64,000 bases of DNA, taken from the NCBI RefSeq assembly GCF_963576675.1, contig NC_088918.1:56005501-56069500 (forward strand), read 5' to 3'. The stretch's first letter is position 1; each line of letters begins with the position of its first letter. Position numbers and translations under genes: made by a program. The notes under the pieces were generated by a model that worked only from the letters and a program-made list of their open reading frames with translations, was not told where the DNA came from and searched no databases. The DNA is from Euphorbia lathyris. Taxonomy: Eukaryota; Streptophyta; Magnoliopsida; Malpighiales; Euphorbiaceae. This document shows positions 1-11,273 of the stretch, piece by piece.

Positions 1-1129
1 CAGAAAATCCTGAAAAAGCATAACATAAATTAGCTGGTTTGGTTTATCAACAAATGGCATACCCACTCTTACAAGTGGCGTCCATGCATTTCTCTCTTCA
101 AAAACACTCCCTTTCTTTTTTTATTTTATTTGTTAATTGCAAACCTGGTTTTCTGGCTGTTTACTTAATTACTAATTAATTAGTAAAATTGTTGATTTTA
201 ATTTGTAAAATCTAAAATGAACAGATTTTAAATATAAGTAACACTTAATTTATTATAACATTATGGGATAAGTTCTAAAAATAGATTCCATGTTGAACAA
301 ATTTGTCCATAACATTGATAATTTGATAAAAAATATAGGTGTATTTTATCACAACTGATGAATAGACGTGAGAAAAATTAAAAATATTACACTAAATTTT
401 ATACGAAATGAATAAAAAAATCCAAATATTTCATCTAATTTAAAAATATTAAATAAATTTATAAATTCATTTCATACTTGAGTTAATAAAAAAATATAAT
501 AATATTACATTTCAAACTACGTACTTGCAAAGAAATTTTCTCCTACGTAATTTGTGAACAAGACAAAATTACATACACGTTGAATTCAAAATGTAAACCC
601 GACCACCTTTTCATTTTCTTTTATTCTCATTTCATATATAATTTGATTATCGCAGCTTTTGCCCTTAATTAACGTTTATTTGACCCTTTTTTTTATATGA
701 AAAAGAATGCAATATCTTCACCACTAGTCTCTCATTAAATCATATGGTTATCAACAAAAGTGGGTGAATTGAGAAACTGCTAATTTTCTTAGGCAATTTA
801 ATTGATTGCTAAACCCAAAATTATATCGTAAGCGCATTACTTCACAAGTATAATAAAATTTCTCAGGTTTTCGGAGGCAAATAGACTTACAAAAATTGAC
901 TAATTTTAGAGTGCTTCTGCATTAATACTCTACCAATTAATGCATGACACGTGTATGTATTTTTTTCCTTCCACCAATCATGCTTATGTAGTGAGATTAA
1001 AAACAGTTTTGATTGGTCGGGAGTATTATTCCTAAAATACTGTAAAATTTCTCTGCTTCAATGGACAACTAACATTCTAACAAATGTTAGTGTGAATTTG
1101 TTGCAGGGCTGAAATTATCAGAGATCAAC
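1..1129. other. AT-rich 5' flank of the LEC1-type NF-YB gene
   Basis: No open frame or recognisable transposon is seen. The stretch is AT-rich with short A and T runs and is most likely intergenic sequence and promoter of the NF-YB gene starting at 1130. Just before the start codon, at about 1091-1106, a pyrimidine-containing stretch ends in TTGTTGCAG. It resembles a 3' splice site, so a 5' UTR intron or a short upstream exon is possible. Confidence 0.5.
941..1016 (+). promoter_or_regulatory. RY motif, G-box and two CCAAT boxes upstream of NF-YB
   Basis: TGCATG (RY core, 941-946) is directly followed by the G-box CACGTG (948-953), with only one base between. A CCAAT pentamer lies at 974-978 and an inverted one (ATTGG) at 1012-1016, about 110 to 190 bp before the start codon. 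RY elements are bound by B3 factors of the LEC2/FUS3/ABI3 type, G-boxes by bZIP factors, and CCAAT by NF-Y complexes. The cluster fits a seed-expressed LEC1-type gene. The sites are seen directly; their use is inferred. Confidence 0.55.
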
Positions 1130-1684
1130 ATGAGACTAGATGAGATAGCTCATGGCAACAACAACAATAACAATCAATCCACAACTGATGACAATGAATG
1201 CATTGTAAGAGAGCAAGACAGGTTCATGCCAATTGCAAACGTTATCCGGATCATGCGTAAAATGCTTCCACCGCACGCTAAAATATCCGATGATGCAAAG
1301 GAAACAATCCAAGAATGCGTTTCGGAGTTCATAAGCTTCGTCACAAGCGAAGCCAACGAACGCTGCCAACGCGAGCAGCGCAAGACCATCACTGCTGAGG
1401 ACGTGCTTTATGCGATGAGCAAGCTAGGGTTCGACGACTACATTGAACCCTTGACTATGTATCTTCACCGGTACCGCGAGATGGAGGGAGAACGCAGCTC
1501 GATAAGAGGGGAGCCATTGGTGAAGAGAGGAGTTGAGTTCGGGACATTGGGTGCATTTGCACCGGCATTTCATATGGGTCATCACCATGGATTTTTCGGA
1601 GGGGCTGGCATGGGAGGATATTTGAGGGATCCTTCTAATGCCACTTCTTCTCAGACCGAAAGTACATTTCCTCAGCATAAATGA
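1130..1684 (+). CDS. NF-YB: NF-YB transcription factor subunit, LEC1/L1L class
   Basis: A 184-residue protein carrying the histone-fold B domain of CCAAT-binding NF-YB at about residues 26-118: [18 protein letters not shown], then [20 protein letters not shown], then [19 protein letters not shown] and [23 protein letters not shown] pairs with NF-YC and then NF-YA in the nucleus. Asp54, in KISDDAKE, is the residue that marks the LEC1 class; ordinary NF-YB proteins have Lys there. LEC1-class proteins control embryo identity and seed maturation with bZIP and B3 partners. The N terminus has an Asn run (residues 10-15), and the C terminus is His/Gly-rich, as in L1L proteins. Differences from the usual pattern are TSEAN for TGEAN and LYAM for LWAM. 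The frame is intronless from this ATG, but a splice-acceptor-like CAG lies 23 bases upstream. LEC1 versus L1L (NF-YB6) identity is not resolved. Confidence 0.93.
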   Translation: MRLDEIAHGNNNNNNQSTTDDNECIVREQDRFMPIANVIRIMRKMLPPHAKISDDAKETIQECVSEFISFVTSEANERCQREQRKTITAEDVLYAMSKLGFDDYIEPLTMYLHRYREMEGERSSIRGEPLVKRGVEFGTLGAFAPAFHMGHHHGFFGGAGMGGYLRDPSNATSSQTESTFPQHK

Positions 1685-1978
1685 GGGAGGGAGGGAGGAT
1701 GATGTAATCTGCTAATTAAACCTAGTTGGTAATTTGAATTATGAGAGATTTCATTAGTAGTTTGGTTGTTTTTATGACATAACTTGGGGTTCATGTTGCG
1801 TTGAGCAAAAACTTCTTCACTCGTTGCATCATTATGTGTGTCTTTCTCATTAACTGGCTTTGTTATGACAATGTTTCTTTATTTTCTCCTACTTTTCATT
1901 TTCTCTTTTCTAAGTGCAAAATTAAGTATTTGCTTATTAGTTCTTACTTTTATATAAATCATATGGGGCTCCCGGAGT

Positions 1979-2743
1979 CAGTGGCGAATACAGGATTAGT
2001 CGGTTGGGGGGCCGATTTTACACGCGCGTTCGGAATTTTTTTTTTGTGTGGCTAAATCGAACTTGCTTAATTTTTTTTGTATATATGCATGTTATAATTT
2101 GAATGGTCAAGAACCAATTTTAAGGAGACCTAAGAGCAAAAAATTAGAAATTTGGATTTAGAAATATCTAGCAGGCCTAAAAAAAATTAGAAATTTGGAT
2201 TTATGTAGTACCTAATAGGTCTAAAATATTAAAATTTTGAATTTTGGACAAGCCTAACACGTAATGAGATATATTTAATTTTTTTTTATTAATTCAATAC
2301 TAGTTTCTAAAAAAATTTATAACATTTTTACATTTTTTTATTTTTAGTTTTAAAATTTAATTTAGAAATTAAGTTGTTTGAGTCTTAAAAATAAGAAATT
2401 AATTTTTTTAATAGAAAAGACATAATAAAAATGAGTTCAAAAGTGTTATGAAAATAAATAAATAAATAAATAATGGTAACATAGTTTTATAATTATTGAA
2501 AAATAAAATTTAAATAAATAAACACTTTCTAAAATAAATTGAGGTTAGGGGGAATTGAACCTAGGACCTTTTAAAAAAAAGCACAATGTTTTAACCATCT
2601 CATCTACCTTTAAACAATAAAATATTACTACACCGAATCTATATACACTAATATTTGGGGGGGCCGAAACTAATCGTGATCATGGTGGTTCCGGTGGCCG
2701 GAGGGGCCCGGCCCCCCCAGGCCCCTCCCTGTATACGCCCCTG
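1979..2743. mobile_element. Non-autonomous hAT element, Tip100-like ends
   Basis: The left end CAGTGGCGAATACAGGA matches the inverted right end CAGGGGCGTATACAGGGA. An exact 8-bp target duplication, CCCGGAGT, flanks it (1971-1978 and 2744-2751). Eight-base duplications and CAGGGGCG-type termini are known from hAT elements of the Tip100 group. The 765-bp interior is AT-rich with no transposase frame, so this is a non-autonomous copy. It sits at the edge of the Copia relic that follows. Confidence 0.82.
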
Positions 2744-2751
2744 CCCGGAGT

Positions 2752-3690
2752 TCCATTTGATATAGAACTCTCGGAGCCCCCCTAGAGACTATGTTTGCCA
2801 ATACACCAACAAGAGTCTTTAATCGAGAATTTCCCGACCCCTAATAGTCATCTCAAAACAAATATATCTCGACTTAGCTCCAATACTTGTTTGCATAAAC
2901 TCACCTCGTGTGAAATATTTTTCGTTGAAATGTTTGCTGCATATTAACGAATGGAGATGAGTTAAAAGTCTCCAGCCTTGTTTAGCAAGAAGAGGTTAAG
3001 TTAAAAGACTTTAGGTTTCAAAAGCCTAAACCCCAATTCTTTTAACAAATAAAGTTGTCCCAACTCATCCAAAGAATCTTACATCTTTAAGAAAAGGAAT
3101 CCCACCAAAACTGAGCTATCATGAATTGAATAATCCTGTATGAACATAACAAGCATCTCTTAAGCTTTGATGTATCGAGAATAGTCATCTACCACAACTA
3201 ATGAAAATATTCTTCCGCCTAGACTCAAAGCTGAACGGGGTCAAAGAGATCTAGTTGTAGCAGTTTAATGGACGTTTGGTTGAAATAAGATTTTTGCTTT
3301 TAAAAGATTTTCTAGCTTGTTTTCCTTATTGACAAGCATTGTATAAATGATTTTTTTCCAATTTTAAGATTGACAGCCTTCAATAAGTTGCTTTCTTGCT
3401 AATTTGGCCAAAATTTTCATGCTTACATGACCAAGTCTTTTGTGTCATAGCTAAGAATTTTCTTCCTTTGAGACTAAACATATTTCTTTTCAAAACTTGT
3501 TTTCCAGATTTAACATAAAAACATTATCTATCATAGGAGCAGTAAGGATTAGAATATTTGTCTTATTGTTTATGATTTGACATCTAGAGGTGTCGAAGAT
3601 AACCTTCATACCTTTGCCGCAGAGCTGAGCCTTGCTCAGTAGGTTGTATTTCAGACCTTATCAATAGAAGGATTGTTTTTAATTAAAAAT
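2752..3690 (-). pseudogene. Ty1/Copia pol relic (GAG-pre-integrase and integrase N terminus)
   Basis: Reading the minus strand gives recognisable Copia text: at about 3580-3660 KYNLLSKAQLCGKGMKVIFD (end of protease/start of pre-integrase), then the integrase zinc-binding stretch near 3330-3450 (ending HLYNACQ), and the start of the integrase core near 3225 (DLFDPVQ in place of the usual DLFGP). Frames are broken by several stops and shifts and no LTRs are visible nearby. It is an old fragment with no coding capacity. Confidence 0.7.
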
Positions 3691-3714
3691 ATATAATCAA
3701 TTTTATAATAATTA

Positions 3715-3977
3715 CTCCATCCGTTTCATATTACATGTCTTTTTGGACAGTTGTATAGAAATTAAGGATATTGAAAAAAAGATATTATTGTCCCTTATTT
3801 ATTTATTCCAATATTTATTTATTATATAATAAGTTCATTATTCTAATTAATTTCCGTAAATCCGCATTTTATAGCAGAAAAAAAGATGACTTAACGTGTA
3901 CTGATCATATAAAATGACATGTAATATGAAACAAAAAAATAATCTCTAGAAAGACATGTAATATGAAACGGAGATAG
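3715..3977. mobile_element. Stowaway MITE (Tc1/mariner-derived)
   Basis: The element starts CTCCATCCGTTTCATATTAC and ends with the near inverted complement, GTAATATGAAACGGAGATAG, flanked by TA on both sides (3713-3714 and 3978-3979). CTCC-type termini with TA duplications define plant Stowaway MITEs. The length is 263 bp and there is no coding content. Confidence 0.9.
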
Positions 3978-3979
3978 TA

Positions 3980-4285
3980 GTATTTTAATCTAAATATATA
4001 TTTTATATAATATATAAAATGTGGTAATTGTTATATTTAATTTAAATAAATTTTTTTAGGTGGATCCTCTTCCAATTAATATTTTTTTAACGTACGTTAA
4101 GACTCGAATTCAAAATTTTAAGCAACTTGAGGTCTTCCACTCCATTAAACATTATTAAATACTACATTATTAATTTGTTAATATACTGATTTATCGAACA
4201 TTATGAAACACTAAATTATTTTATGATAGATATTATCATTTTGTTTATAACTATTTATTAAGATAATTTTTTTAATATATTAGTG

Positions 4286-4324
<39 letters not shown>

Positions 4325-4470
4325 AAGAGTTCTCAATGGAGACTAATAAAATCTGATTAAATGACCTGCTATAGCAGGTTACCAAGAGGTTATCAAGTTA
4401 CTAAATTCATATTTCTCTCTCCATCATAAATTTATTTTCTATTTTTTAGAAACATTTCTCTTTCTATAAT
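3980..4470. other. AT-rich spacer with short dispersed repeat
   Basis: No gene is seen. At about 4058-4085 the phrase AGGTGGATCCTCTTCCAATT recurs in near-identical form at about 54166-54190, each followed by an ACTCGAA-type stretch. It is a small dispersed repeat of unknown class. The 3' part is a microsatellite. Confidence 0.5.
4288..4321. repeat. (AT)n microsatellite
   Basis: An uninterrupted run of about 17 AT dinucleotides. Confidence 0.95.
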
Positions 4471-4475
4471 AAATG

Positions 4476-4941
4476 TGATAACTTGCTGAATCCGATTTGA
4501 TGATCTCCGCCGGAGTTACCTGCAAAACAGAACCGGAGACGGGATCTCCGGGAAAACTCTCCGACGATCTAGTCAGTTCTTTGTATGAAGGTTGGTAATA
4601 ATAGCATTACGGGGAAAAATATGAACGTACCTCTCCCCTTTGGCCTTATGGCTTTTTATAAGTGTTCTTAAGTAACCGCCGAGGGCGGTTACTCCTTCCA
4701 GGCCACGTTCCGAGGGCGGTTACTCCTTTTTAGGCCATGTCCCTTTCGTGGCTTTCGTGGCAACAAAACGTGGTATCGTTTGTTCTGAGTGGGAGTTTTG
4801 ATGCTCCATTTAGGAATTCGGGGCAGTTACTTACTTCACCCGCTTCCTCTATTCGGGTCCCATCCGATCCTAGACCATGGATCTAAGTATGGGCTGGGCC
4901 CGTGTAATGAATTCGGTCCGGTTTGGCTTCGCGGGTCATCA
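4476..4941 (-). repeat. 3' LTR of the Tat element
   Basis: A 466-bp LTR, reading on the element strand from TGATGACCCG to CAAGTTATCA. On the element strand a TATA-like TATAAAAA lies at 4653-4660, a plausible core promoter. An internal pair of near-identical 25-30 bp segments (CGAGGGCGGTTACTCC, near 4680 and 4712) is present in both LTRs. Confidence 0.93.
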
Positions 4942-4958
4942 CATGCCTCCCCCTTAGT
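4942..4958 (-). promoter_or_regulatory. Polypurine tract of the Tat element
   Basis: On the element strand ACTAAGGGGGAGGCATG directly abuts the first base of the 3' LTR. This is the expected position and composition of the plus-strand primer for reverse transcription, and it confirms the element's orientation. Confidence 0.8.
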
Positions 4959-5196
4959 TTGGCAAGAGCCCTTTAGGGTCTTTTTATAAGGGACTCTTCG
5001 TTTTTGTCTGGATATTCAAAATTCAAAAATTGTGAATTTCCTTGTCCATCGTTTCTTTTCCGGCATCGTCGTTTCTTTTCCGGCATCAACCTCTTCGCGT
5101 TCATTCTTCTCTGTGTAGTCTTTCATATGTAAGTTTTCCTTTCCACAACTTGTACCTCGCTCGACTCTTTACTTCTGTTCATTTTTCTTCATCAAT

Positions 5197-7549
5197 ATGT
5201 CGAACCCTAACCTCGACTTCGCACCGTTCGACGAAAATTACGTCCGCGAGGTATCTCATGAGGTCGATGAGATGGTTGATGAAGCTTCAACCAGCTCTCC
5301 TGGGTCTGATTCTCATACCGCCGACTTCCTCCACCTAGCGAATACATCCGATGAGGGTTTAGGTTTTGACCCTAAAAAGTTGATTCCGCCACCTGTCCCA
5401 ACCCCTCGTTTGCTACCGAAGAAGGACAGATCGGGAAGCCTAGTTTGTCAGGAGACAATTGATGACTTGCGGGAGCAGTATTCTTGGCTTCAAGGTCTCG
5501 AAGCCCTCATTCCCGGGGAGGATAGAGGACCGGGCGACTACCCAAAGGGGTATTTCACCATTTTCGTCGCCCAGATTATCTGCGGTTTCACATATCCGCT
5601 GGCGGATGAGATTGCCTCCGTCCTTGGCGGTTACGGAATCGCACCTGGTCAATTGCATCCCAACGGATGGGCCGACTTAACTCTGGACAAATTTCTGGCG
5701 GATTGTCTGGAGGTTCCCTTCTCGCTCAAAATTTTCTCCAAGCTTCATCATTTCAAAAGTTCGACGGGGTATTTCACTTTCATCCGTCAGAGCGGTTACT
5801 ATGGTTTCGACGAGAAGCTGAACAAGATCCGCGAGTGGGACCGATCTTACTTCTTTATCAAGTTTAATGAAGGGAATCCAAACTTCCTTCGCTGCTGGGG
5901 CCGGCCCAATGTAAAGAGTTTGAACTTCGGTTACCCCAGTGAGGAAGAATCCGCTGTTATAAAGTTCTTGAAGAGTACGCCTCCTTTCGTATGGACATAT
6001 GATCAGGCCTTCCATATGCTAAGGAGCCGAGTAGCGATTGCCTACCGCGAGGGAGATCGCGTTGTCTATATCCCTTATCGCGTTTTTGTTCAAGGTATTT
6101 TTTTATTTCCAAGTTGATGATTTCTTTTAACCCTTTGCAGGGGTGATCCTTTATCTCAACTCGCTGCAGATCGGGAGGCGAAAGCCCTAGCGAGAAGGAA
6201 AAGGCGGATGGCAGGGACCACCTCCGTTGCAGGGGCGAATTCTCCTAGAGGGGCGATTACTTCTATTGAGGCGGCTTCTCCCGTAAGGGCCTCCGTTTCA
6301 CAAGGTCCAGCTTCTGCTTCCGAGGACCTTCCCTTAACTAGGAAGCGGAAGCATAATACGGATACAGAGTCTTCTCGTCCCAGAAAGAAAAACACCTCTG
6401 TGTCCCTCACTGTTGGCGGCACACCCGTATCCGCCCCGTCCAAAGGAAAGAGCAGTACTCCAATTCACGAGGTATCTCAATCCATTCCCCCCCTTTTTTT
6501 ATGTTGTTAACTTTTCCTCATGAGTTATCTGCTGTTCTCCTGATCTTTCTCCTTATGCATTCACAGCCGATTCCCGACATCAGCGGGTGGTGGACTAGGA
6601 CCTTTGGTATGGCCGTGAGCTTTTCTTGTAAGGACATTGTCTCTTCCATATGCAATGTCCTTGGGCGGCTCCCCTCTGCTTCCCGTGTGCGAGAACAAGT
6701 ACCGCTTCCAACTGCAATGGAGGGGATTGAGAAGCGTGCCATAGAGGTATATTGTTGTTTTGGGGGTAGAGGCTTGTCATTCCCTTTCAAGGATCTTGTG
6801 TCCATAGTAATCGCATGTTTCTATTCGCCCTTTTTATTCACGAGCCATCTTATATGCAGATTATCAATTTCGCGGAGGGCGCTCTCCAAAGGGATGGTGA
6901 ACGAGCCAAAGAGTTGGAGAACCTTGGTACTGAATTGGCGACTCAGAAGTCGCTTTATGATGATGTCCAAGGGAAGATAAAGGCTCTTGAAGGCGCTTGT
7001 CAGAAGGTTATGAGCTAGAAGGAGGAAGCTCTCAGATCCCTCCAGGCTAAGTCCGACGAGCTGCAAAAGGTCCTTGATGATCTAAATTCATCCAAGGAGG
7101 CTCTGGAGATGCAAAAGAAGAAAGCTGAGGAGATTCTAGCCGAAGATAGTGCTCGCATCTATTGGTATGGGGAGCGAATTCATGCCGCTTATGAGCATGG
7201 GCATCCAGATCGAGTACTTAGCTGCCCCAAGGTTCCCATCCCCGAAAAGGATCTAACTGAGAAGTGGGACAAGCTGGAAGCCGAGGATGCTGATATGGAT
7301 GAGGTACTCTTCTTAGATTGGCAGAGTTTTCAGAACTCTCCAATTAGCTGCGAGATCCCTACTCAGAACGCGGAAAAAGAGGCACCATAAGACCTTTCTC
7401 AGCCTGAGCAAGAGGTACCGCCCTCTGAAGCGGTTACTGATTCGAGGGTTGAGGATTCGCTTGAAGCAGATCCGCCCACTGGAGGAGATGAGGGAGCCGC
7501 TGAAGGCGAGGAGGGCCATAGGGGTGAAGGAGAGGAAGCTGTAGCATAG
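5197..7549 (+). pseudogene. Spliced antisense gene of the Tat element (Transposase_28-like)
   Basis: It lies opposite to pol, between integrase and 3' LTR, the place where Grande-type Tat elements carry an antisense gene. Exon 1 (5197-about 6094) encodes an N-terminal acidic region, then a domain resembling the plant family labelled putative gypsy-type transposon (GYFTIFVAQIICGFTYPLAD, about residues 109-128). Canonical introns follow: about 6095-6140, 6472-6566, 6747-6859. Later exons encode a basic Ser/Pro-rich linker (RRKRRM near 6190), a conserved ISGWW block, then a long coiled coil (6860-7150) and an acidic tail. In-frame stops at 7016-7018 (TAG) and 7388-7390 (TAA) break it, and the first intron's phase does not join cleanly to the next frame. 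A TATA-like TTTTATAAG at about 4983 could serve it. The function of this family is not established. Confidence 0.72.
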
Positions 7550-7831
7550 TTTGATTTATATCTGGACTGTTGTATGTAACAAACTGCCCGTATATATATA
7601 TTTTCTTTTGCTTGCCGCTTTACCTATACGTGCGATTGTTGTTTTATTCCTTATTGCCCTTTGTTTTCATACGTGACCCTTGCCTTTTGCCGACTCCATA
7701 TTTGTATTTCCTCGTAGTTTAGTTTCATTTCCGCTAGGGTGGCCAGACCCTTTTTGCAATTTTTTGAGTACTCGTTAATTCGCTTAATTTTATGCCTTAT
7801 CTTATAATTTTTCTTTCGAAAATAATATAAT

Positions 7832-8020
7832 CATAAGGTTAATCATAAGGTTTTGCGAGTGATGCGTAATCATGCATCCGCCTTTCTTTAAGAGGCAACA
7901 CATTTATGTGTTTTTAAGTTTAACCATAAGGTTTTTGCGAGTGATGCGTAATCATGCATCCGCCTTTCTTAATAGGCAACACATTTATGTGTTTTTAAGT
8001 TTAACCATAAGGTTTTTGCG
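7832..8020. repeat. Tandem repeat (about 82 bp) in the Tat 3' untranslated region
   Basis: Two full units, starting at about 7855 and 7937, plus partial flanking units share GCGAGTGATGCGTAATCATG, a CCGCCTTTCTT block and CACATTTATGTGTTTTTAAG. Short tandem arrays between integrase and 3' end are common in Tat/Ogre elements and are a known source of satellite DNA. A conserved LTR-element phrase, CCCACTGGGTTTT on the minus strand, lies just beyond at about 8200. Confidence 0.85.
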
Positions 8021-8252
8021 CAATTTACCCGCCTTTTGTTTGTAGATAACACACTGAAGTGGTTGTCCTAAAAAGGATCCGTACTCAGACGCTGTATGCA
8101 ACAATTGAATATCTTTATTGATAAAAGAAAAGACTTTTTGTTACATTGGTATATGAAATGTGTGGGATCAAAGCCTCATTAAAACCTTTTATCAGAAAAC
8201 CCAGTGGGAAAAAACTCATAAAAGGAAAAAGAGTACTCGTCATTTCCCTGAA

Positions 8253-9128
8253 CTACCCAGCCCGTTTATATAGGCGCAGATTTTCTAGATTCCAGGTGCG
8301 CGGGAGCTTTTTTTCGCTCATTTCTTCTATTTCAAAAGTTGATGGTCCCAGCTTCTTGGATACTCTGTATGGTCCGATCCAGTTGACGCCTAATTTGCCT
8401 TTGCCATCTCTGGATTGTATTTTATCCGCTTTTTTCAAGACCAAGTCATTCTCATTGATTATCACTTTTCGCACCCTTCTGTCATGATATTTCTTGACCC
8501 TATTGCGGTATACTGCCATTTGCATGTAAGCGTTTTCTCTTCGTTCTTCAACAGAATCCAATGCATCTCTAATGTTGATAGGATTTTGTGTGTCGCAATA
8601 ATAAATTATTCGATCTGTAGGCGACTTGATTTCAACAGGTAGGACTGCTTCGGCTCCATAAACCAGCAAGAAAGGTGTTTCGCCAGTTGCTGCTTTTACA
8701 GAAGTTTTGTATGCCCATAACATATGGGGTATCTCATCCGCCCAACCTGTTTTTTTATCGCCTAGCCGCTTCTTGATCCCTTGAATCATGGCCCTGTTGG
8801 TAACCTCTGTCATACCATTCGATTGGGGATGGTTTACGGAAGAAAAATGATTCTTGATCCCTATGCTTTCGCAGTATGCTTTGAACTTGACAGAATTGAA
8901 CTGGGTGCCGTTGTCAGTTATAAGCTTTTGCGGGATTCCAAATCGCATGATAATGTTCTCTCGTAAGAACTCGATCATTCGTTCAGGTGTTTGAGCGGTT
9001 ACTGCCTCCGCTTCTACCCATTTGCTGAAGTGGTCAACTGCGACTACCAAGTACTTCCTTTTCTTTGTCGTTTCTGGGAATGGACCCACTATATCGATTC
9101 CCCATGTTGCGAATGGCCATGCCGTCAT
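8253..9128 (-). pseudogene. Integrase core and C terminus of the Tat element
   Basis: A 291-codon frame with a complete DDE catalytic triad: Asp12 (GIDIVGP), Asp72 (ITDNGTQF) and Glu108 (SNGMTEVTNR), giving the classic D-D-35-E spacing. The core is followed by a basic C-terminal region ending in PRTWNLENLRLYKR. It would insert element cDNA into chromosomes. It is separated from the upstream RT frame by a single in-frame TAA at 9138-9140, so it is in frame but not translated with the rest of pol in this copy. Confidence 0.9.
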
Positions 9129-9137
9129 TATAGAGAT

Positions 9138-11273
9138 TTATTCGGCTCCGGGAACGTGCTTTTCATTCGCATGGATTTGACAGCTGTGACATTCCGCTAC
9201 CATCTTCTGGGAATCCTCCATCACCTTTGGCCAATAGTATCCCATTAGCTTGACTTTTCTTACTAACGCCGCAGATGCTTCATGTGCGCCGCACATTCCT
9301 TCATGGAGTTCTCGCAGTACGTAGTCTCCTTCATTGCGGCTAACACATTTCAACCATGGACATGTATATGATTTTTGATACAAAGTTCCATCTCGAATTG
9401 AGTATCTCGCTGGTTGTCCAATTAGCTTTCTGGCTAGGCTTTTGTCATCCGACAAATCTCCCTGCTCCAGACATTGGCGGATGGGTATCCGCCAATCTTC
9501 ATCATCTTCCAGCTCTTCAATGACCATAATCTGATCGACTTCAAATGCCGGTGCGGATCTTATCTCCAAATTGCATGCTTTTTGATTCCATGGTTCTCTA
9601 CTCGCCGCTGCTTTTGCCAGTTCATCAGCCTTTGTGTTTTGGCCTCTTGGAACATGCACCATTTCCCAAATGACTCCCTTGTGTGTTAACTCCTGCGTCA
9701 ATCTGCCTACTACCTGATGGTATTTGACCAGATCTTCTTGTTTCACCAGATAGTTTTTTGTGATCTGATTTATCATGAGTTTAGAATCGCTGTAGATCAC
9801 CACTCTTTCTGGCGTAAGTTCATTAAGCAGCTTCAATCCGCATATCATTGCTTCATACTCTGCGTCATTATTGGTAGTTTCGAATGTTAACTTTGCCGCA
9901 TAGTACAGGCGAATAACCTCCGGACCTTTGATGATGACTCCTAGTCCAGCTCCATCCGTCGACAATGCCCCATCTGTGAACATGCTCCACTCTTCTTTTT
10001 GTGCCTTTGGACGTTCATCTTCATCCCACGTGAATTCATTCACGAAATCAGCAAGTACTTGACCCTTTAGTGCTGGTCTTCCTTCGTAGCGAATATCGAA
10101 TTCCCCCAGGCGAATTGACCATTCCATTAATCGGCCGGATGCGTCAGGTTTCTGCAGTACCTTCCGCATTGGAATTCCGGTTCTCACAATGATAGTATGC
10201 GCCTGAAAGTATGGTTTTAGCCTAGCCGCCGTGGTTATCACCGTGAGAGCCATTTTGTCCAACTTCGAATACCGAAGTTCTGCATCCTTCAAGACTTTGC
10301 TCACATAGTACACTGGATATTGTTGGCCCTCTTCTTCTCGCACCATCACAGTGCATATCGCCATACTGGTGACGGATATGTAAAGAAATAAATCTTCTCC
10401 ATCCTCCGGCCTGCTCATTAGGGGCGAATAGCATAGCAGTCGCTTTATCCCTTCGAATGCTTCTTGGCAATCCGCCGTCCATTCAAAGGAGTTAGACTTT
10501 TTCATGGCGTTGTAAAAAGGTAGACATCTCCTAGCTGAGCATGATATGAATCGCCCTAATGCCACCAGCCGCCCGTTCAGTCTCTGTACTTCCCTTATGT
10601 TCCTCGGTGTCTTCATCTCCATTACCGCTTTAACTTTCTCGGGATTTGCCTCGACTCCTTTGCCACTAACAATGAAACCCAGGAATTTTCCCGCTCTTGC
10701 CCCAAATGTGCATTTCTCTGGATTCAATTTGAGGCCATATTTGATTAGCACTTCCAGGATTTCCTTAATGTCCTTCGGGTGGTTCTGCATCTTCTTGCTT
10801 TTAATGATCATGTCATCCACATAGATCGAGAAGTTCTCGCCCGATTTGTCTGAAAATATTTTGTTCATCATTCGTTGATATGTTGCTCCCGCATTTTTCA
10901 GTCCAAAGGGCATCACCTTGAAGCAATAAGTTGCCTGATGAGTTATGAATGATGTCTTGATTTCATCCGCCTTCTCCATGGGTATCTGGTGGTAGCTGGA
11001 TTTCACATCGGTGAACGATAAAGCCTCAAATCCTGCAGTTCCATCTACTAATATATCAATGTTAGGCAGCGGATACATATCCTTCGGACATGCTTTATTC
11101 AGATCTTTGAAGTCGACGCACATTCTGTACGTTCCATTTGGCTTTTTGACTAGCACCACATTGGCTAGCCACTCCGGATACGTGACTTCTCGAATCGCAT
11201 CCGATTTTAGCAAATCTGCCACTGCTTTTTCAATCGCCTTCTGCCGCTCTGGAGCGTGTCCTCTCTTTTTCTG
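9138..11273 (-). pseudogene. Reverse transcriptase, RNase H and dual RNase H region of the Tat element
   Basis: Over 694 codons from the first Met (open back to 11273), the order is: RT with the palm aspartate in FTDV (about residues 70-73) and YVDD at 134-137; a degenerate first RNase H (KLDKMALTV region); a second, archaeal-type RNase H (MFTDGALSTDGAG, NNDAEYEA, YSDSKL and ADELA blocks, about residues 410-550) with its acidic residues present; and the integrase zinc finger near the C terminus (HEGMCGAHE...CHSC). The second RNase H identifies the Tat lineage. The frame is bounded by nonsense codons, TGA at 11274-11276 upstream (probably a CpG C-to-T change of an Arg codon) and TAA at 9138-9140 downstream. 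Confidence 0.92.
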
